Assembly (NCBI GenBank): GCA_934661755.1
Contig: CAKUJM010000026.1
Span: 1 to 38,449, forward strand
Source: an uncultured Lentisphaeria bacterium
GTDB lineage: Bacteria > Verrucomicrobiota > Lentisphaeria > Oligosphaerales > Oligosphaeraceae
Direction of reading: 5' to 3'
Length of the DNA stretch: 38,449 nt
Position numbers and translations under genes: made by a program. Below, piece by piece: positions 15,775 through 28,274 of this stretch. The notes beneath the pieces are model-generated. The model ran no database searches, was not told where the DNA came from, and saw only the letters and a program-made list of their open reading frames with translations. Positions within the stretch are counted from its first letter, which is position 1; every line of letters begins with the position of its first letter.

Positions 15775-17835
15775 ATGGCGAAGAACGAAAAATTCCTGAC
15801 TATCGACATCGGGGCCACCAGCATCAAGCTGTGCGAGTTTGAATTGGACCGCGCCGGTCAGATGACGATGTCGCTCTTCGCCTACCGTGAATACGAAGAG
15901 GAGCTGTCCGACGACACCCGCCAGGATGTCATCGAAGGCGTATTGCGCCAGATGCTGATGGAGAACAACGTCAAGGCGCGCAAGGTCATGCTCTCGCTCT
16001 CCGGACAGTCCGCGCTCATCCGCTTCGGGAAGATCAATATCATCAAGGACGACCGCAAGCTGATCCGCCAGCTGGCCGAATTCGAGGCGAAACGCAACAT
16101 CCCCTTCGCGCTGGACCAGATCAGCCTCGACTACCAGCTGATCGCCGGCAGCCAGGACGACCAGGAAAACCGTGCCGTCGAGGTGATGTCGATCATCGTC
16201 AAGAACGACATCATCAACATGGTCACCCAGGTGGCGCGCAATGTCGGCCTCAAGCCGATCCTGATTGACGTGGCGCCGGTTGCCAGCTACAACGCCGCGC
16301 GCGCCAACAACATCGGCGAGAGCCAGTGCGAGCTGCTGGTGTCCATCGGCGGGCGCTCCACCAACCTGATGTTCATCGAAGGCGAGCAGTTCTTTGCGCG
16401 CACCATCCCGATCGCGGGCTATTCCATCACCCAGCAGATCGCCAAGGAGTTCGGCATCGCCATCCCCGAAGCCGAGGAGCTCAAGCGCCACCACGGCTAC
16501 GTCGCGCTGTCCAGCACGGTGGAAGACACCTCCGATGCCGCCAACACCACCGCCGCCAATGTCTCGAAGATCATCCGCAATGTCATGACCCGCCTCTATG
16601 GCGAGATCTCGCGCTCGATCAACATCTACCGCGCCCAGCAGCACGGCTCCGCGCCGGTCAAAATCTATCTCACCGGCGGCTCATCCATCCTGACCTATTG
16701 CGACACCTTCTTCTCCGACAAATTCAAATTGCCGGTCGAATACTTCAACGCCCTGCGGGTGGTCAATCTCTCCCCGGAAATCGACCGCGAACGCCTCGGC
16801 GAGGTGGCGCACATGCTGGGCGAGACCGTCGGACTGGGCTTCCGGTACACCCGCCCCTGCCCGATCGAGATCAACCTGCTCCCCAAGGTGGTGCAGCGGC
16901 AGCAGAACCTCACCGCCAAGGTGCCCTATTTCGTGGGCTCGATGGCCTGCATCGCCGTCCTCTTCGCCATCGTCTACACCGGCGCCAAATTCGCCGCGGT
17001 GCAGTCCGCCAAGCGCCAGGCGGCATACCAGGAGCTCTGGGGCAAATACGAGCGGCCATTCAAGGACATCACCGATGCCATTGCCAGCGCCGACTCCGCC
17101 AAGGCCAAGATCGACGAACTGCAGACCCTGCTGTCGCAACGCGCAATCTGGCCGTCGATCATCGAGGAGATCTACCGCGCCAAGCCCGACAATGTCTGGA
17201 TTGACTCCATCACCCCGATTTTCGGCGAGGTGAAGGCCCGGAAGGAAGAGTCGGTCATCACCGACACGGTGGCCGCCAAGGCCGGCGGCCGCGGCCGGGA
17301 AATGGGCGGCTTTGGCGGCCTGGATTTCAGCGGCATGGACATGATGGGCGGCGGGGCGATGGGAATGGAGGGCGGCGGCCGCTCCGCCAAGGAGCTGTCA
17401 TTGACCAAGCAGGCCATCGGCGGCTTTACCATCAAGGCCCACACGGTGCGGCTGTCCGGCGTCGGCATCGGCATCGATCCGCAGCTGCCGCCCGAGCCGC
17501 AATACCCCTTCAACGCGCCGGAGCCACCCGCGCCGACGGAAGGCGAGGAAGACGCCCCCCCGCCGCAGCTCGACCAGTCCGGCGAAAGCCTCTTCGTGCG
17601 CAATCTGCGCAAGTCGCGGCTCTTCAGCTCGGAGGAACTCATGACCACGATCGTCAAGAGCGGCAAGAACCGCATCCTGACCAAGAACACCCTGGACTTC
17701 GAGATCCAACTGAAGCTGGATTTCACAGTCGAGGCCTATCCGTGGCCATTCCCCGCGACCAGCTCCGGCGGCGGCTTCGGACGTTCCGGGGACGGCCTCT
17801 ACGGCGCGCCATCGGCGCGGGGGCGCAACCGTTGA
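15775..17835 (+). CDS. pilM: PilM-type actin-like ATPase fused to a PilN-like segment (Amuc_1101-like)
   Basis: A 686-residue cytoplasmic and inner-membrane protein of a type IV pilus-like machine. Residues 6-355 have the PilM actin-like fold: phosphate-1 motif TIDIGATSIKL (9-19), IGGRSTNLMFIEG (191-203) and adenosine motif YLTGGSS (298-304). Next comes IEINLLPK (364-371). In type IV pilus systems INLLP is the N-terminal peptide of PilN that docks into PilM. It is followed by one membrane segment (about 384-404) and a periplasmic PilN-like coiled region (about 405-480), then a low-complexity glycine/methionine stretch and a proline/glutamate-rich tail. This looks like PilM and PilN in one chain. 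It is the first gene of a run also encoding Amuc_1100-, Amuc_1099- and secretin-like proteins, the order expected from Akkermansia. No good Shine-Dalgarno site is visible. Confidence 0.88.
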   Translation: MAKNEKFLTIDIGATSIKLCEFELDRAGQMTMSLFAYREYEEELSDDTRQDVIEGVLRQMLMENNVKARKVMLSLSGQSALIRFGKINIIKDDRKLIRQLAEFEAKRNIPFALDQISLDYQLIAGSQDDQENRAVEVMSIIVKNDIINMVTQVARNVGLKPILIDVAPVASYNAARANNIGESQCELLVSIGGRSTNLMFIEGEQFFARTIPIAGYSITQQIAKEFGIAIPEAEELKRHHGYVALSSTVEDTSDAANTTAANVSKIIRNVMTRLYGEISRSINIYRAQQHGSAPVKIYLTGGSSILTYCDTFFSDKFKLPVEYFNALRVVNLSPEIDRERLGEVAHMLGETVGLGFRYTRPCPIEINLLPKVVQRQQNLTAKVPYFVGSMACIAVLFAIVYTGAKFAAVQSAKRQAAYQELWGKYERPFKDITDAIASADSAKAKIDELQTLLSQRAIWPSIIEEIYRAKPDNVWIDSITPIFGEVKARKEESVITDTVAAKAGGRGREMGGFGGLDFSGMDMMGGGAMGMEGGGRSAKELSLTKQAIGGFTIKAHTVRLSGVGIGIDPQLPPEPQYPFNAPEPPAPTEGEEDAPPPQLDQSGESLFVRNLRKSRLFSSEELMTTIVKSGKNRILTKNTLDFEIQLKLDFTVEAYPWPFPATSSGGGFGRSGDGLYGAPSARGRNR

Positions 17836-17843
17836 CGCGCACT

Positions 17844-17861
17844 GCGGCGGCCTCCCGCCGC
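17844..17861 (+). other. GC-rich hairpin in the pilM/Amuc_1100-like gap
   Basis: GCGGCGG and CCGCCGC form a perfect 7-bp stem around the loop CCTC, followed by CATCGATTTTC. With so short a T-run this is at best a weak terminator or a message-processing hairpin that could lower expression of downstream genes relative to pilM. The rest of the 114-bp gap shows nothing further. Confidence 0.35.
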
Positions 17862-17949
17862 CATCGATTTTCTGGACGGTTTTCACCGGCACAAGCCCGC
17901 ACCGGCAAGCCCTGAAACCGCGGTTCACAAATAGCACAGATCACCTGCC

Positions 17950-18978
17950 ATGGATTTTATAAAGAAAAACTGGGGACTGGTTCTCTGCTCGGCCATCTTC
18001 CTGGCCGTAGTCGGCTTTCTGGGCGTCATGATCTATTCGGAGCGCCAGAAATACAACGCCAGCGAAAAGGCGATCAGCACGCTGGACGGCAATTTCAGCA
18101 AGATGAACAAGGCCGGATGGAAGGTCGACCGCAAGCGCGAAAACGCAATCGTCGCGGAAAAGAACGCCGACGTCGCCAAGGGGCACTATGACGACATCGT
18201 CCGCAAGCTCTTCGAACACTCCGCCTTCGAGCTGCCGGAACTGCCGGAGAACTACATCAAGGCGCAGGAACGGCTGGACTCCGAATTGCGCGCCATGCAG
18301 GTGGAGGTCCTCCGCGAAAAAATCAACTGGCAGGAGGCCGTCATGGACAGCAGCACCAGACGCCCCGGTGGACGCTTCATCGCCCTGAGCAAGCAGGCCA
18401 CGCCGATCCCCAACGCCGATTTCCCCGCCATCTTCCGCCAGATGCTGATCTACAAAAAGCTGGTCAGCCATATCATCGGCGCCAATATCAAGACCGTCAA
18501 TGCCGTCAGCTTCCCCCGGTGGCTCAAGACCGAAGACGCCGGCGAATACACCATCACGCCGGTCATCATCAGCGTCGAAAGCGACTTGAAGAACATCCAG
18601 AAGCTGGTCAACGGCCTGACCAACGACGCCACCATGCTCTTCGTCATCCGCAGCATGAACTTCAGCGTCCCCAACACCGCGGACGACAGCGGACGGGGCA
18701 GCTTCAACGAGGCCGCAGTCGAGCAGGGGCAGCTGGTAGACGAGAAAAACCGGGAACGGCTTAGCGAAATGGGCGGCCAGCCCGGCGGCGGCGATTTTTC
18801 ACGGCGTTCCGGGATGTCCTCCCGCACCCAGTCCGGGCGCATCGGAGGCCGCAACGAAGACGGTCTGGTGGAGGAGGAGCCCAAGCGGCAGGACTACCTG
18901 GTCCTCCGCTCGCCGTACATCGTCAGGCTTGACCTGAATCTGGATCTGCTGGAATACAAGAACCCCAGCGATGACTAA
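17950..18978 (+). CDS. Amuc_1100-family pilus-like inner-membrane protein
   Basis: A 342-residue protein with a short cytoplasmic start (MDFIKKNW), one membrane helix (about residues 8-28), a long helical stretch (about 30-120) and a periplasmic alpha/beta region. This is the build of PilO-like proteins and of Akkermansia Amuc_1100. The end (VRLDLNLDLLEYKNPSDD) resembles the VQVSLNLVHF...PSED end of Amuc_1100 as I remember it. A disordered glycine/arginine-rich linker lies near residues 270-300. Position between the PilM- and Amuc_1099-like genes supports the call. The likely role is an inner-membrane alignment part that links the PilM platform to the secretin. In Akkermansia the homologue is abundant in the outer-membrane fraction and interacts with host receptors, which should not be assumed here. 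Confidence 0.8.
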   Translation: MDFIKKNWGLVLCSAIFLAVVGFLGVMIYSERQKYNASEKAISTLDGNFSKMNKAGWKVDRKRENAIVAEKNADVAKGHYDDIVRKLFEHSAFELPELPENYIKAQERLDSELRAMQVEVLREKINWQEAVMDSSTRRPGGRFIALSKQATPIPNADFPAIFRQMLIYKKLVSHIIGANIKTVNAVSFPRWLKTEDAGEYTITPVIISVESDLKNIQKLVNGLTNDATMLFVIRSMNFSVPNTADDSGRGSFNEAAVEQGQLVDEKNRERLSEMGGQPGGGDFSRRSGMSSRTQSGRIGGRNEDGLVEEEPKRQDYLVLRSPYIVRLDLNLDLLEYKNPSDD

Positions 18979-19068
18979 GGCGCTGAATTGACCGGGAAAC
19001 GGCCCCGATGGCCTGCCCGGCAAGACATTTGCACATAAACGCATTTCAATCCAAACGGGGACGAAAAA

Positions 19069-20580
19069 TTGGACTTCCTGGCCAGACATTTTGAGAAGCT
19101 GATCCTGGTGGTGTGCCTGCTGTGCCTGCTGTGGGGCGTCAAGTATATCGGCGACGCCAAGAAGAGCGCCGAGGCATTGACCGATGACACCGACACCAAG
19201 CTGAGGACCATCGTCAAGGGCAAGAAAATGCTGGCGTCAATTGAGGATTCCGAACTCAAAACCCTCGACTCCATGCTGACGCTGCCGCAGAACCAGGTCA
19301 ATGCCGCCGACCAGCGTCCCGACGGCGCCGACCTCATCAGCCCCACCCCGCTCATCATCTGCAAGAACCCGGAGTGCGGATTCGTCTTCCCCTTCGCCGA
19401 CGATGAATGCCCGCAATGCCATGCCGCCCAGGACCGGATCGCGCCGCCGCCGCAAATCACCGACGACCTCGATGGCGACGGCATCCCCGACTTGATTGAA
19501 AAGGCGGACAGCAAGCTCGACTACCGCTACCGCTACGACGCCAACGACGACTATGACGGCGACGGCTTCCTCAATGTCGAGGAATACCGCGCCGAACGCG
19601 ACATTGTGGGTGCCGACAAGGTCTTCGAGCCCACCTATATGCACGACCCCGCCAAAACTCCGGCCCTGGGGTACATGCTGCGCTGCCGGGGCAAGGCCGA
19701 GCTCAAGGACATCCCCTTCATCCTGAAGCGGATCAAGGATGGCGGCGGCTCGACGGACCCGAACGACTGGAAGGCCAGCCTCATCCCCGATGGCGCCAAG
19801 ACCAGCAAGGATCTCAGCCTCAAGGAAGGCAAGAACAAAATCACCGCCCGCGGCGTCACCTACACCTTGGTGCGCTTCGCGCCTGACCACGGCTCGATTG
19901 TCGTAAGCAACAGCGCCGGCAAGGAATACACCATGAAGGTCCCCAGTGAAAATGACGACGGCAGGGTGAGGGAGACCGAGTACACCGTCTCCTTCGCCTT
20001 CCTGGCCGGCCACGACCGGCTGGCATATGGTCAGGCCGCACGGCGTCCGCCGCTGAACGAACAGGAAATGAAGCGCTCGCCAGAGGCGGATGACGCCGAG
20101 GCCGAGAAGAGCCAGAACCGTCGCCGTCCCCCGCGCGGCGGAATGGTGTCGTTGGGAATGGACGGCTTTGCCGCCAGCTCCGGCAGCGACCGCCGGAGCT
20201 ACATCAAGGTCTTCACCCTCCACGCCAACAGCACCTTCATCCTCCATCTCAAGCGGCAGAAGCCCGGCGATGGCGCGCAGTCCGGCGAGGAAGAACGGGT
20301 GGTCGAGTACTACCGGGTGTTGCCAGTCGAGAACCCCGGCGCCGACAACGAGACCATCAAGGTCCAGCAGATCTCCGCGCTCGATGGCGGCAGCAGCATC
20401 GGCGCCCCGATCACGGTCCCGCGCCTGGACGAATCTGAACGTTCAATCGATTTCCTCCGGGGGTCCGGCACCAGGGGCAGCTACGACGGGATGATGCAAC
20501 AGGGCGGAATGCCGGGAATGCCGGGAATGCCGGTGACGCCGGGAATGCCCGGAATGCCGGGCAGAATCCGGAGAAACTAG
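19069..20580 (+). CDS. Amuc_1099-family pilus-like protein with zinc-ribbon and Ca-binding loops
   Basis: A 503-residue protein anchored by one N-terminal helix (about residues 10-28). The start is TTG, after a purine-rich ACGGGGACGAAAAA. Residues 98-117 carry two Cys pairs (C98, C103 and C114, C117) of zinc-ribbon type. Two acidic loops follow, DLDGDGIPDLIE (133-144) and DYDGDGFLNVEE (161-172), the DxDGDG form of EF-hand or thrombospondin-type-3 calcium sites. The C-terminal half is beta-rich with a basic, proline-rich linker (about 315-360), and the tail is a GMPGMPGMP low-complexity stretch. It lies between the Amuc_1100-like gene and the secretin. A structural role across the periplasm is inferred from context; no enzyme motif is visible. 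Confidence 0.72.
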   Translation: MDFLARHFEKLILVVCLLCLLWGVKYIGDAKKSAEALTDDTDTKLRTIVKGKKMLASIEDSELKTLDSMLTLPQNQVNAADQRPDGADLISPTPLIICKNPECGFVFPFADDECPQCHAAQDRIAPPPQITDDLDGDGIPDLIEKADSKLDYRYRYDANDDYDGDGFLNVEEYRAERDIVGADKVFEPTYMHDPAKTPALGYMLRCRGKAELKDIPFILKRIKDGGGSTDPNDWKASLIPDGAKTSKDLSLKEGKNKITARGVTYTLVRFAPDHGSIVVSNSAGKEYTMKVPSENDDGRVRETEYTVSFAFLAGHDRLAYGQAARRPPLNEQEMKRSPEADDAEAEKSQNRRRPPRGGMVSLGMDGFAASSGSDRRSYIKVFTLHANSTFILHLKRQKPGDGAQSGEEERVVEYYRVLPVENPGADNETIKVQQISALDGGSSIGAPITVPRLDESERSIDFLRGSGTRGSYDGMMQQGGMPGMPGMPVTPGMPGMPGRIRRN

Positions 20581-20878
20581 CGCGGCGCGCCCAGGTGGCC
20601 GGGGGCACGATGCGACAGATGCGATTGGAGCGCGAGCACCCACCGCATCCGCCGCCATTTTTTGCCGAATTTGCCTTGCGGCGTTTGAAAAACTCCGCAA
20701 GGGGTGATAAATTGCATAGTTTTACAAATGTGATGGCTTTTCCGCCGGCGTTTCACCGTTTCCGGATTCCGGCGTGCCATGGATAATTTCGAATCATAAT
20801 CAACCATCGGCTCACAACCCAGGACGCCATTTTTGGCAGGCCGCCAGGCCATGGCCGGAAGTGGATCATCTGACCTCT
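20581..20878 (+). promoter_or_regulatory. Leader region before the secretin, with a hairpin
   Basis: This 298-bp gap has no supported gene. CCTTGCGG (20674-20681) and CCGCAAGG (20695-20702) form a perfect 8-bp stem with a 13-base loop and no T-tract, followed by an AT-rich stretch to about 20735. It may hold an internal promoter or attenuator for the secretin. An upstream in-frame ATG at 20774 would add 35 residues lacking signal-peptide character, so I prefer the start at 20879. Confidence 0.4.
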
Positions 20879-24154
<3,276 letters not shown>

Positions 24155-24167
24155 CCCCTGGGAATGG

Positions 24168-24214
24168 AAAAGGATCCGCTTCGATTGCATCGGCATCGGG
24201 GCGGATTCTTTTTT
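24168..24214 (+). terminator. Intrinsic terminator after the secretin
   Basis: AGGATCCGC (24171-24179) pairs with GCGGATTCT (24201-24209) over nine pairs including one G-T, extended by A/T pairs, and is followed by six T. It begins about 15 bases after the stop codon and marks the end of the pilus-like transcript. Confidence 0.8.
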
Positions 24215-24368
24215 GTGCAATTGCCGCAGACGCCAAAAGGCGAAAAGACTCCCCCCCATCCAGCGGCAATGCCTTGCAGAGAAGTCCGGATGGGTTAAAT
24301 TAAGCGGCGGCGTCTTCAATTTCTTTCTCCGACCGCAAATCTCCCCCCTCCCCAAAATGCCAGCGAAC

Positions 24369-26189
24369 ATGAAAAACCGAACTCCCATGGCCGTCATTGC
24401 CTTGATCGCATTGGCGGCATTCCTTTCCCCGTTGCCGTCGCGCGGAGAGTCCGTCGATGGAGACACGCCATCGCCGGCAAAGGCGGCGATGGACTCCTCC
24501 CAGATGACGGTGACCTTCGAGGCCCCGGAGGGACAGCAGGTCACCGCCGTCACCATCGTGACCGACGATGACGGCACTCCGACGACTGTCGTGGAGACCG
24601 CCGAGGCGGCGGAGGATGCGGAGGAAGGCAAGATCGACTCGCCGATGGTCGGCACCTTCTGGGCGCTGGTGCCGCCGATTGTCGCCATCATCCTGGCCCT
24701 GATCACCAAGGAAGTCTATTCCTCGCTCTTCATCGGCATATTGCTGGGCGGCTGCTTCGCCGGCAATTTCGCGCCGCTGCCAATCATGGACATCATTGTC
24801 AATGAGGGGCTGATCCAGACGGTGAAGGACACCGCCGGCGTATTCATCTTCCTGGTCATCCTTGGCGTGATGGTGGCATTGCTCAACCGGACCGGCGCTT
24901 CCGCGGCCTTCGGCAGGTGGGCCAGCACCCACGTCAAGAGCCGGATCGGCGCCCAGCTGGCCACCTTCTTCCTCGGCGTATTGATCTTCATCGACGACTA
25001 TTTCAATTGCCTTACCGTCGGCTCGGTGATGATGCCGGTGACCGATGCCAAGCGCATCTCGCGGGCAAAATTGGCGTATCTGATCGACGCCACCGCGGCG
25101 CCGATCTGCATGATCGCCCCGATTTCATCCTGGGCCGCCGCAGTTTCGACCTATGCGGAAGGCACGCCGTTCAGCGGGCTGGAGCTCTTCTGCCGCGCCA
25201 TCCCCTTCAATTTCTATTCGCTGCTCACCTTCATCTTCATCACCGGGCTGGCAGTCATGAAATTCGACTTCGGACCAATGGCGCTGCATGAACGCAATGC
25301 CATCCTCAAGGGCGACCTCTTCACTGCCGGCGGCGAGACCGACAAGCCGGAAGTCCCGATGGAGAATGCCCGCGGGCGCATCTGGGATCTGTCGATTCCA
25401 ATCATCATCCTGATGGGAGTCTGCGTGTTCGCGCTCATATACAACGGCGGCTTCCTGGATGGCCGGGGCTTCATCGACGCCTTCAGCAACACCGACGCCC
25501 CGGTCGGCCTCTCCTGGGGCGGCCTGGCGACCATCATGCTGGTGATCATCTACCTGGTGGCCCGCCGGGTCATCAGCTTCCGCGAGGCCATGAGCTGCCT
25601 GCCCAAAGGCTTTGTCGCCATGGTCCCCGCCATCCTGATCCTCACCCTGGCCAGCTCGCTGAAGAACATGACCAACCTGCTGGAGGCGCGCCAGTTCATC
25701 GGCGCCCTGATGGAAAATTCCGCAGGATCGCTCGACAAGTTCCTCCCCGCAATCATCTTCCTGGTGGGGTGCGTCCTCGCCTTCGCCACCGGCACCTCCT
25801 GGGGGACCTTCGGCATCCTGATCCCGATCGTGGTGAGCATCTTCCCGGTCGGCAGCCCGCTGCTGTTCATCGGCATGTCTGCATGCCTGGCAGGCGCGGT
25901 CTGCGGCGACCACTGCTCGCCGATTTCCGATACCACCATCATGTCCTCCGCCGGCGCGCGATGCCAGCATATCAACCACGTCTCGACCCAGCTGCCATAC
26001 GCCATCACCGTGGCGGCACTGTCCTTCGTGTCCTTCATCATCGCCGGGTTCGTCCAGAACTGGTTCATCTGCTTCCCGATCGCCGTGGTCATGACGATTG
26101 CGACATTGTTCGTCATCCGTGCCAAAGTCGGCAGGCTGCCGGAACTTGACAGCAAGCCGCCATGCTGCTGCCAGGACAAGCAGGCATAG
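24369..26189 (+). CDS. nhaC: NhaC-family Na+/H+ antiporter
   Basis: A 606-residue inner-membrane antiporter with about a dozen hydrophobic segments, expected to exchange sodium for protons in pH and salt homeostasis. Family hallmarks are DDYFNCLTVGSVMMPVTDA, KLAYLIDATAAPICMIAPIS, FATGTSWGTFGILIPIVVS and GDHCSPISDTTIMSSAGA. The N-terminus is a signal-peptide-like segment (MKNRTPMAVIALIALAAFLS) followed by a roughly 70-residue acidic extracytoplasmic stretch before the first transporter helix near residue 95. The C-terminus ends in a small Cys cluster (PCCCQ). An ATG four codons upstream (24357) is equally possible; neither has a strong Shine-Dalgarno site. It stands alone after a terminator. 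NhaC relatives exchange other substrates (for example malate/lactate), so the ion is inferred. Confidence 0.9.
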   Translation: MKNRTPMAVIALIALAAFLSPLPSRGESVDGDTPSPAKAAMDSSQMTVTFEAPEGQQVTAVTIVTDDDGTPTTVVETAEAAEDAEEGKIDSPMVGTFWALVPPIVAIILALITKEVYSSLFIGILLGGCFAGNFAPLPIMDIIVNEGLIQTVKDTAGVFIFLVILGVMVALLNRTGASAAFGRWASTHVKSRIGAQLATFFLGVLIFIDDYFNCLTVGSVMMPVTDAKRISRAKLAYLIDATAAPICMIAPISSWAAAVSTYAEGTPFSGLELFCRAIPFNFYSLLTFIFITGLAVMKFDFGPMALHERNAILKGDLFTAGGETDKPEVPMENARGRIWDLSIPIIILMGVCVFALIYNGGFLDGRGFIDAFSNTDAPVGLSWGGLATIMLVIIYLVARRVISFREAMSCLPKGFVAMVPAILILTLASSLKNMTNLLEARQFIGALMENSAGSLDKFLPAIIFLVGCVLAFATGTSWGTFGILIPIVVSIFPVGSPLLFIGMSACLAGAVCGDHCSPISDTTIMSSAGARCQHINHVSTQLPYAITVAALSFVSFIIAGFVQNWFICFPIAVVMTIATLFVIRAKVGRLPELDSKPPCCCQDKQA

Positions 26190-26218
26190 CCCGCGCGGCC
26201 GGGAGAACCGCGGCGACA

Positions 26219-26251
26219 GGCGTACCGGCGCCAATCCGGCGCAAAGACGCC
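26219..26251 (+). other. Nested hairpin after nhaC
   Basis: GGCGT (26219-26223) pairs with ACGCC (26247-26251), and GCGCC (26228-26232) pairs with GGCGC (26238-26242). The structure lies between nhaC and the DUF2157 gene. It lacks a T-tract, so termination here is only possible, not shown. Confidence 0.3.
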
Positions 26252-26293
26252 ACGCCGCCGTCGTCGGAACAATGAAATAAGGAGGAGGCCATC

Positions 26294-27634
26294 ATGAACC
26301 CCGGCAATTCCGGCAACTGGCATTGGCTGCGCGACTGCGCATTGCCGCAATTGCAGCGTGATGGCCTCATCCCTGCGGAAACGGATCTTGGGCGGCTACG
26401 GGCGTATTGCGACAGCCAATGCGGCGCCTCCAGCCAGAATGCCACCCGGACCATATTGCTGCTCTCGATCATCCTCGGCGCCGGGCTGGTGGCAGCCGGA
26501 ATCATCCTGCTGCTGGCCTGGAATTGGAACGCCTTGCCGCGGCCAGTGCGGGTCTGCGCCTCGCTGACGCCGCTGCTCATCTCGTCGATCCTGGGCGGTC
26601 ATGCCATCCGCGGCGGCAAAGGCGCCGCCTGGCGCGAGCCCTCCGGCGTGGCCATGGGCGCGTCCATTGCCACCGCAATCGCCCTGGTTTCGCAGATCTA
26701 CAACTGCGATGGCAGCCTTGGCGACTTCATGGCCGTGGTGCTGCCGCTTTGCACGGCAATGGCCTGGCTGCTGCGCAGCCGGTCTTTGGCAATCGCGGCG
26801 ATGCTGTTCTACCCGTCGATGTGGGTCGGCAGCAGAAGCGCCATCCCCAGCGGGATGCATTATGCCATCTGCCTGGCCATTGGCGTTGCACTGCTGGTCT
26901 TCCTCGGACGGTGGCTCGCACGCACCGGCAGTGCCTGGCTGTCAACCACACTGCACGCAGTCATGGCATACGGAATGACCATGATTCCGTTGGTGCTGCT
27001 GTCGCACGGCGACAACAGCCGCACCGTCGTCGCCCCGGCAATGGTGATGGCCTCCGGCATGATGATGCTGTGGTGGAACCGCGTTCGCGGCAGCTTCGAC
27101 GCCTCCTCGATGACCGCCTTCCCGGCAATCATCATGGCCCTCATCCTGTTCCTCATCAACAACAGCTGCCAAATCCGCAACTACAGCTACCGTGCGGCCC
27201 ACACGATCAGCTGGCAAACCTGGATTACGGCGCTGATCATCGGCGCGGCCATCGCGGCACTGCTCTTCTGGCGTCACCGCCGCCGCGCCGCGGATTGGAT
27301 CTACGCGTCCATCTGGCTCTTCGGCATGGCCATGCTGTTGCTGCACATCGACAAGTCCGCATATATCTACAAGGGCGATGTCATTACGATAGCCTGGTGC
27401 GCCATCGCCCTGTCCTTGCTGATCATCTCCGCACGCCGCCACGACCTGCCAAACGCAATCGTCGGGCTGCTGATGCTGCTGGAACTTTCGATCGACCGAT
27501 TCTACAGCAGCGACTGGGGAATGCTTTGGCGCGGCGGCATCTTCGTCGCCAGCGGCATTGCCACCCTGGCGATTGCGGTGTTCCTGTTCCGCCATTGCGC
27601 CGCCAGGGACGGCAAGGAGGCCCATCATGAGTGA
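26294..27634 (+). CDS. DUF2157 multi-pass membrane protein
   Basis: A 446-residue integral membrane protein. A soluble head (about residues 1-50) precedes about a dozen hydrophobic helices. The first helix region and loop, GLVAAGIILLLAWNWNALPR, and later IATAIALVSQIYN match the DUF2157 pattern of a hydrophobic run, then xWNWxxLP, then a QIY motif. The start is secure: GGAGGAGG lies six bases before the ATG. It overlaps the next gene by eight bases (ATG at 27627, stop ending at 27634), so the two are translationally coupled. DUF2157 proteins are often encoded beside GDYXXLXY proteins; the function of the pair is not known to me. Confidence 0.82.
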   Translation: MNPGNSGNWHWLRDCALPQLQRDGLIPAETDLGRLRAYCDSQCGASSQNATRTILLLSIILGAGLVAAGIILLLAWNWNALPRPVRVCASLTPLLISSILGGHAIRGGKGAAWREPSGVAMGASIATAIALVSQIYNCDGSLGDFMAVVLPLCTAMAWLLRSRSLAIAAMLFYPSMWVGSRSAIPSGMHYAICLAIGVALLVFLGRWLARTGSAWLSTTLHAVMAYGMTMIPLVLLSHGDNSRTVVAPAMVMASGMMMLWWNRVRGSFDASSMTAFPAIIMALILFLINNSCQIRNYSYRAAHTISWQTWITALIIGAAIAALLFWRHRRRAADWIYASIWLFGMAMLLLHIDKSAYIYKGDVITIAWCAIALSLLIISARRHDLPNAIVGLLMLLELSIDRFYSSDWGMLWRGGIFVASGIATLAIAVFLFRHCAARDGKEAHHE

Positions 27635-28274
27635 CCGCAACCAATTCCGGCTCTTCGTGCTCTGCGCCCTGCTCTGCTTTGCCTATCCGCTGTACCGGGT
27701 CATCCAATTCGAATTCCCGGCCAATCCGCCAAACGCATACCTGTTTGAACTGGGCGGACGCGACCCCGTGGATCAGCTTCGCGGCCATTACATCCGCCTG
27801 AACTTCACGCAGGATACCATCGAGCTGGAGGATATCACCATCACCACCGCCGAATATCATCCCGAATACGGCCAGGCCAACGACCGCTATGGCTATGTCC
27901 GGCTCGCCGCCGACCCGCAGACCGGACTGGCCAAGCTGACCTGGACTGGCAAACGGCCGGCGGAGGGCGATTACCTGCGCCTGGACTATCTGTCCGCAGA
28001 TTACCAATTCAACAGCGAAAAGGCCAGGGAACTGAAGGACAAGGGAAAACTGGAGCCGTACCATCCCCGCGTGCGCATCGTCCTGCCAATGACCCGATTC
28101 TATGTCAATGAACACGATGCGGCACGGCTGGACGCCGCCATGGACAAGCTGAGCAGCCATCCCGGAGCCATCCGGCTTCGTCTGCTCAGCTACCCCGATG
28201 GCCATTATATGCTTGACGACCTCCTGCTCGAGGGCAAGCCATATCGGGAATACCTCCGGCAGATGCGCCAATGA
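27627..28274 (+). CDS. GDYXXLXY-motif protein
   Basis: A 215-residue protein with one N-terminal membrane helix (about residues 7-25) and an extracytoplasmic domain. The family signature occurs as GHYIRLNF (53-60, after DPVDQLR) and as a perfect GDYLRLDY (114-121). The start is chosen because it follows AAGGAGG and restores the expected membrane anchor; an upstream in-frame ATG inside the DUF2157 gene would add unlikely sequence. It is coupled to the DUF2157 gene, so the two products probably form one membrane complex of unknown role. Confidence 0.82.
   Translation: MSDRNQFRLFVLCALLCFAYPLYRVIQFEFPANPPNAYLFELGGRDPVDQLRGHYIRLNFTQDTIELEDITITTAEYHPEYGQANDRYGYVRLAADPQTGLAKLTWTGKRPAEGDYLRLDYLSADYQFNSEKARELKDKGKLEPYHPRVRIVLPMTRFYVNEHDAARLDAAMDKLSSHPGAIRLRLLSYPDGHYMLDDLLLEGKPYREYLRQMRQ

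Noticed and set aside
15214..16644. 476-codon minus-strand frame opposite pilM
   Set aside because: It lies opposite the PilM ATP-binding motifs, has no recognisable domain and would run through the terminator hairpin.
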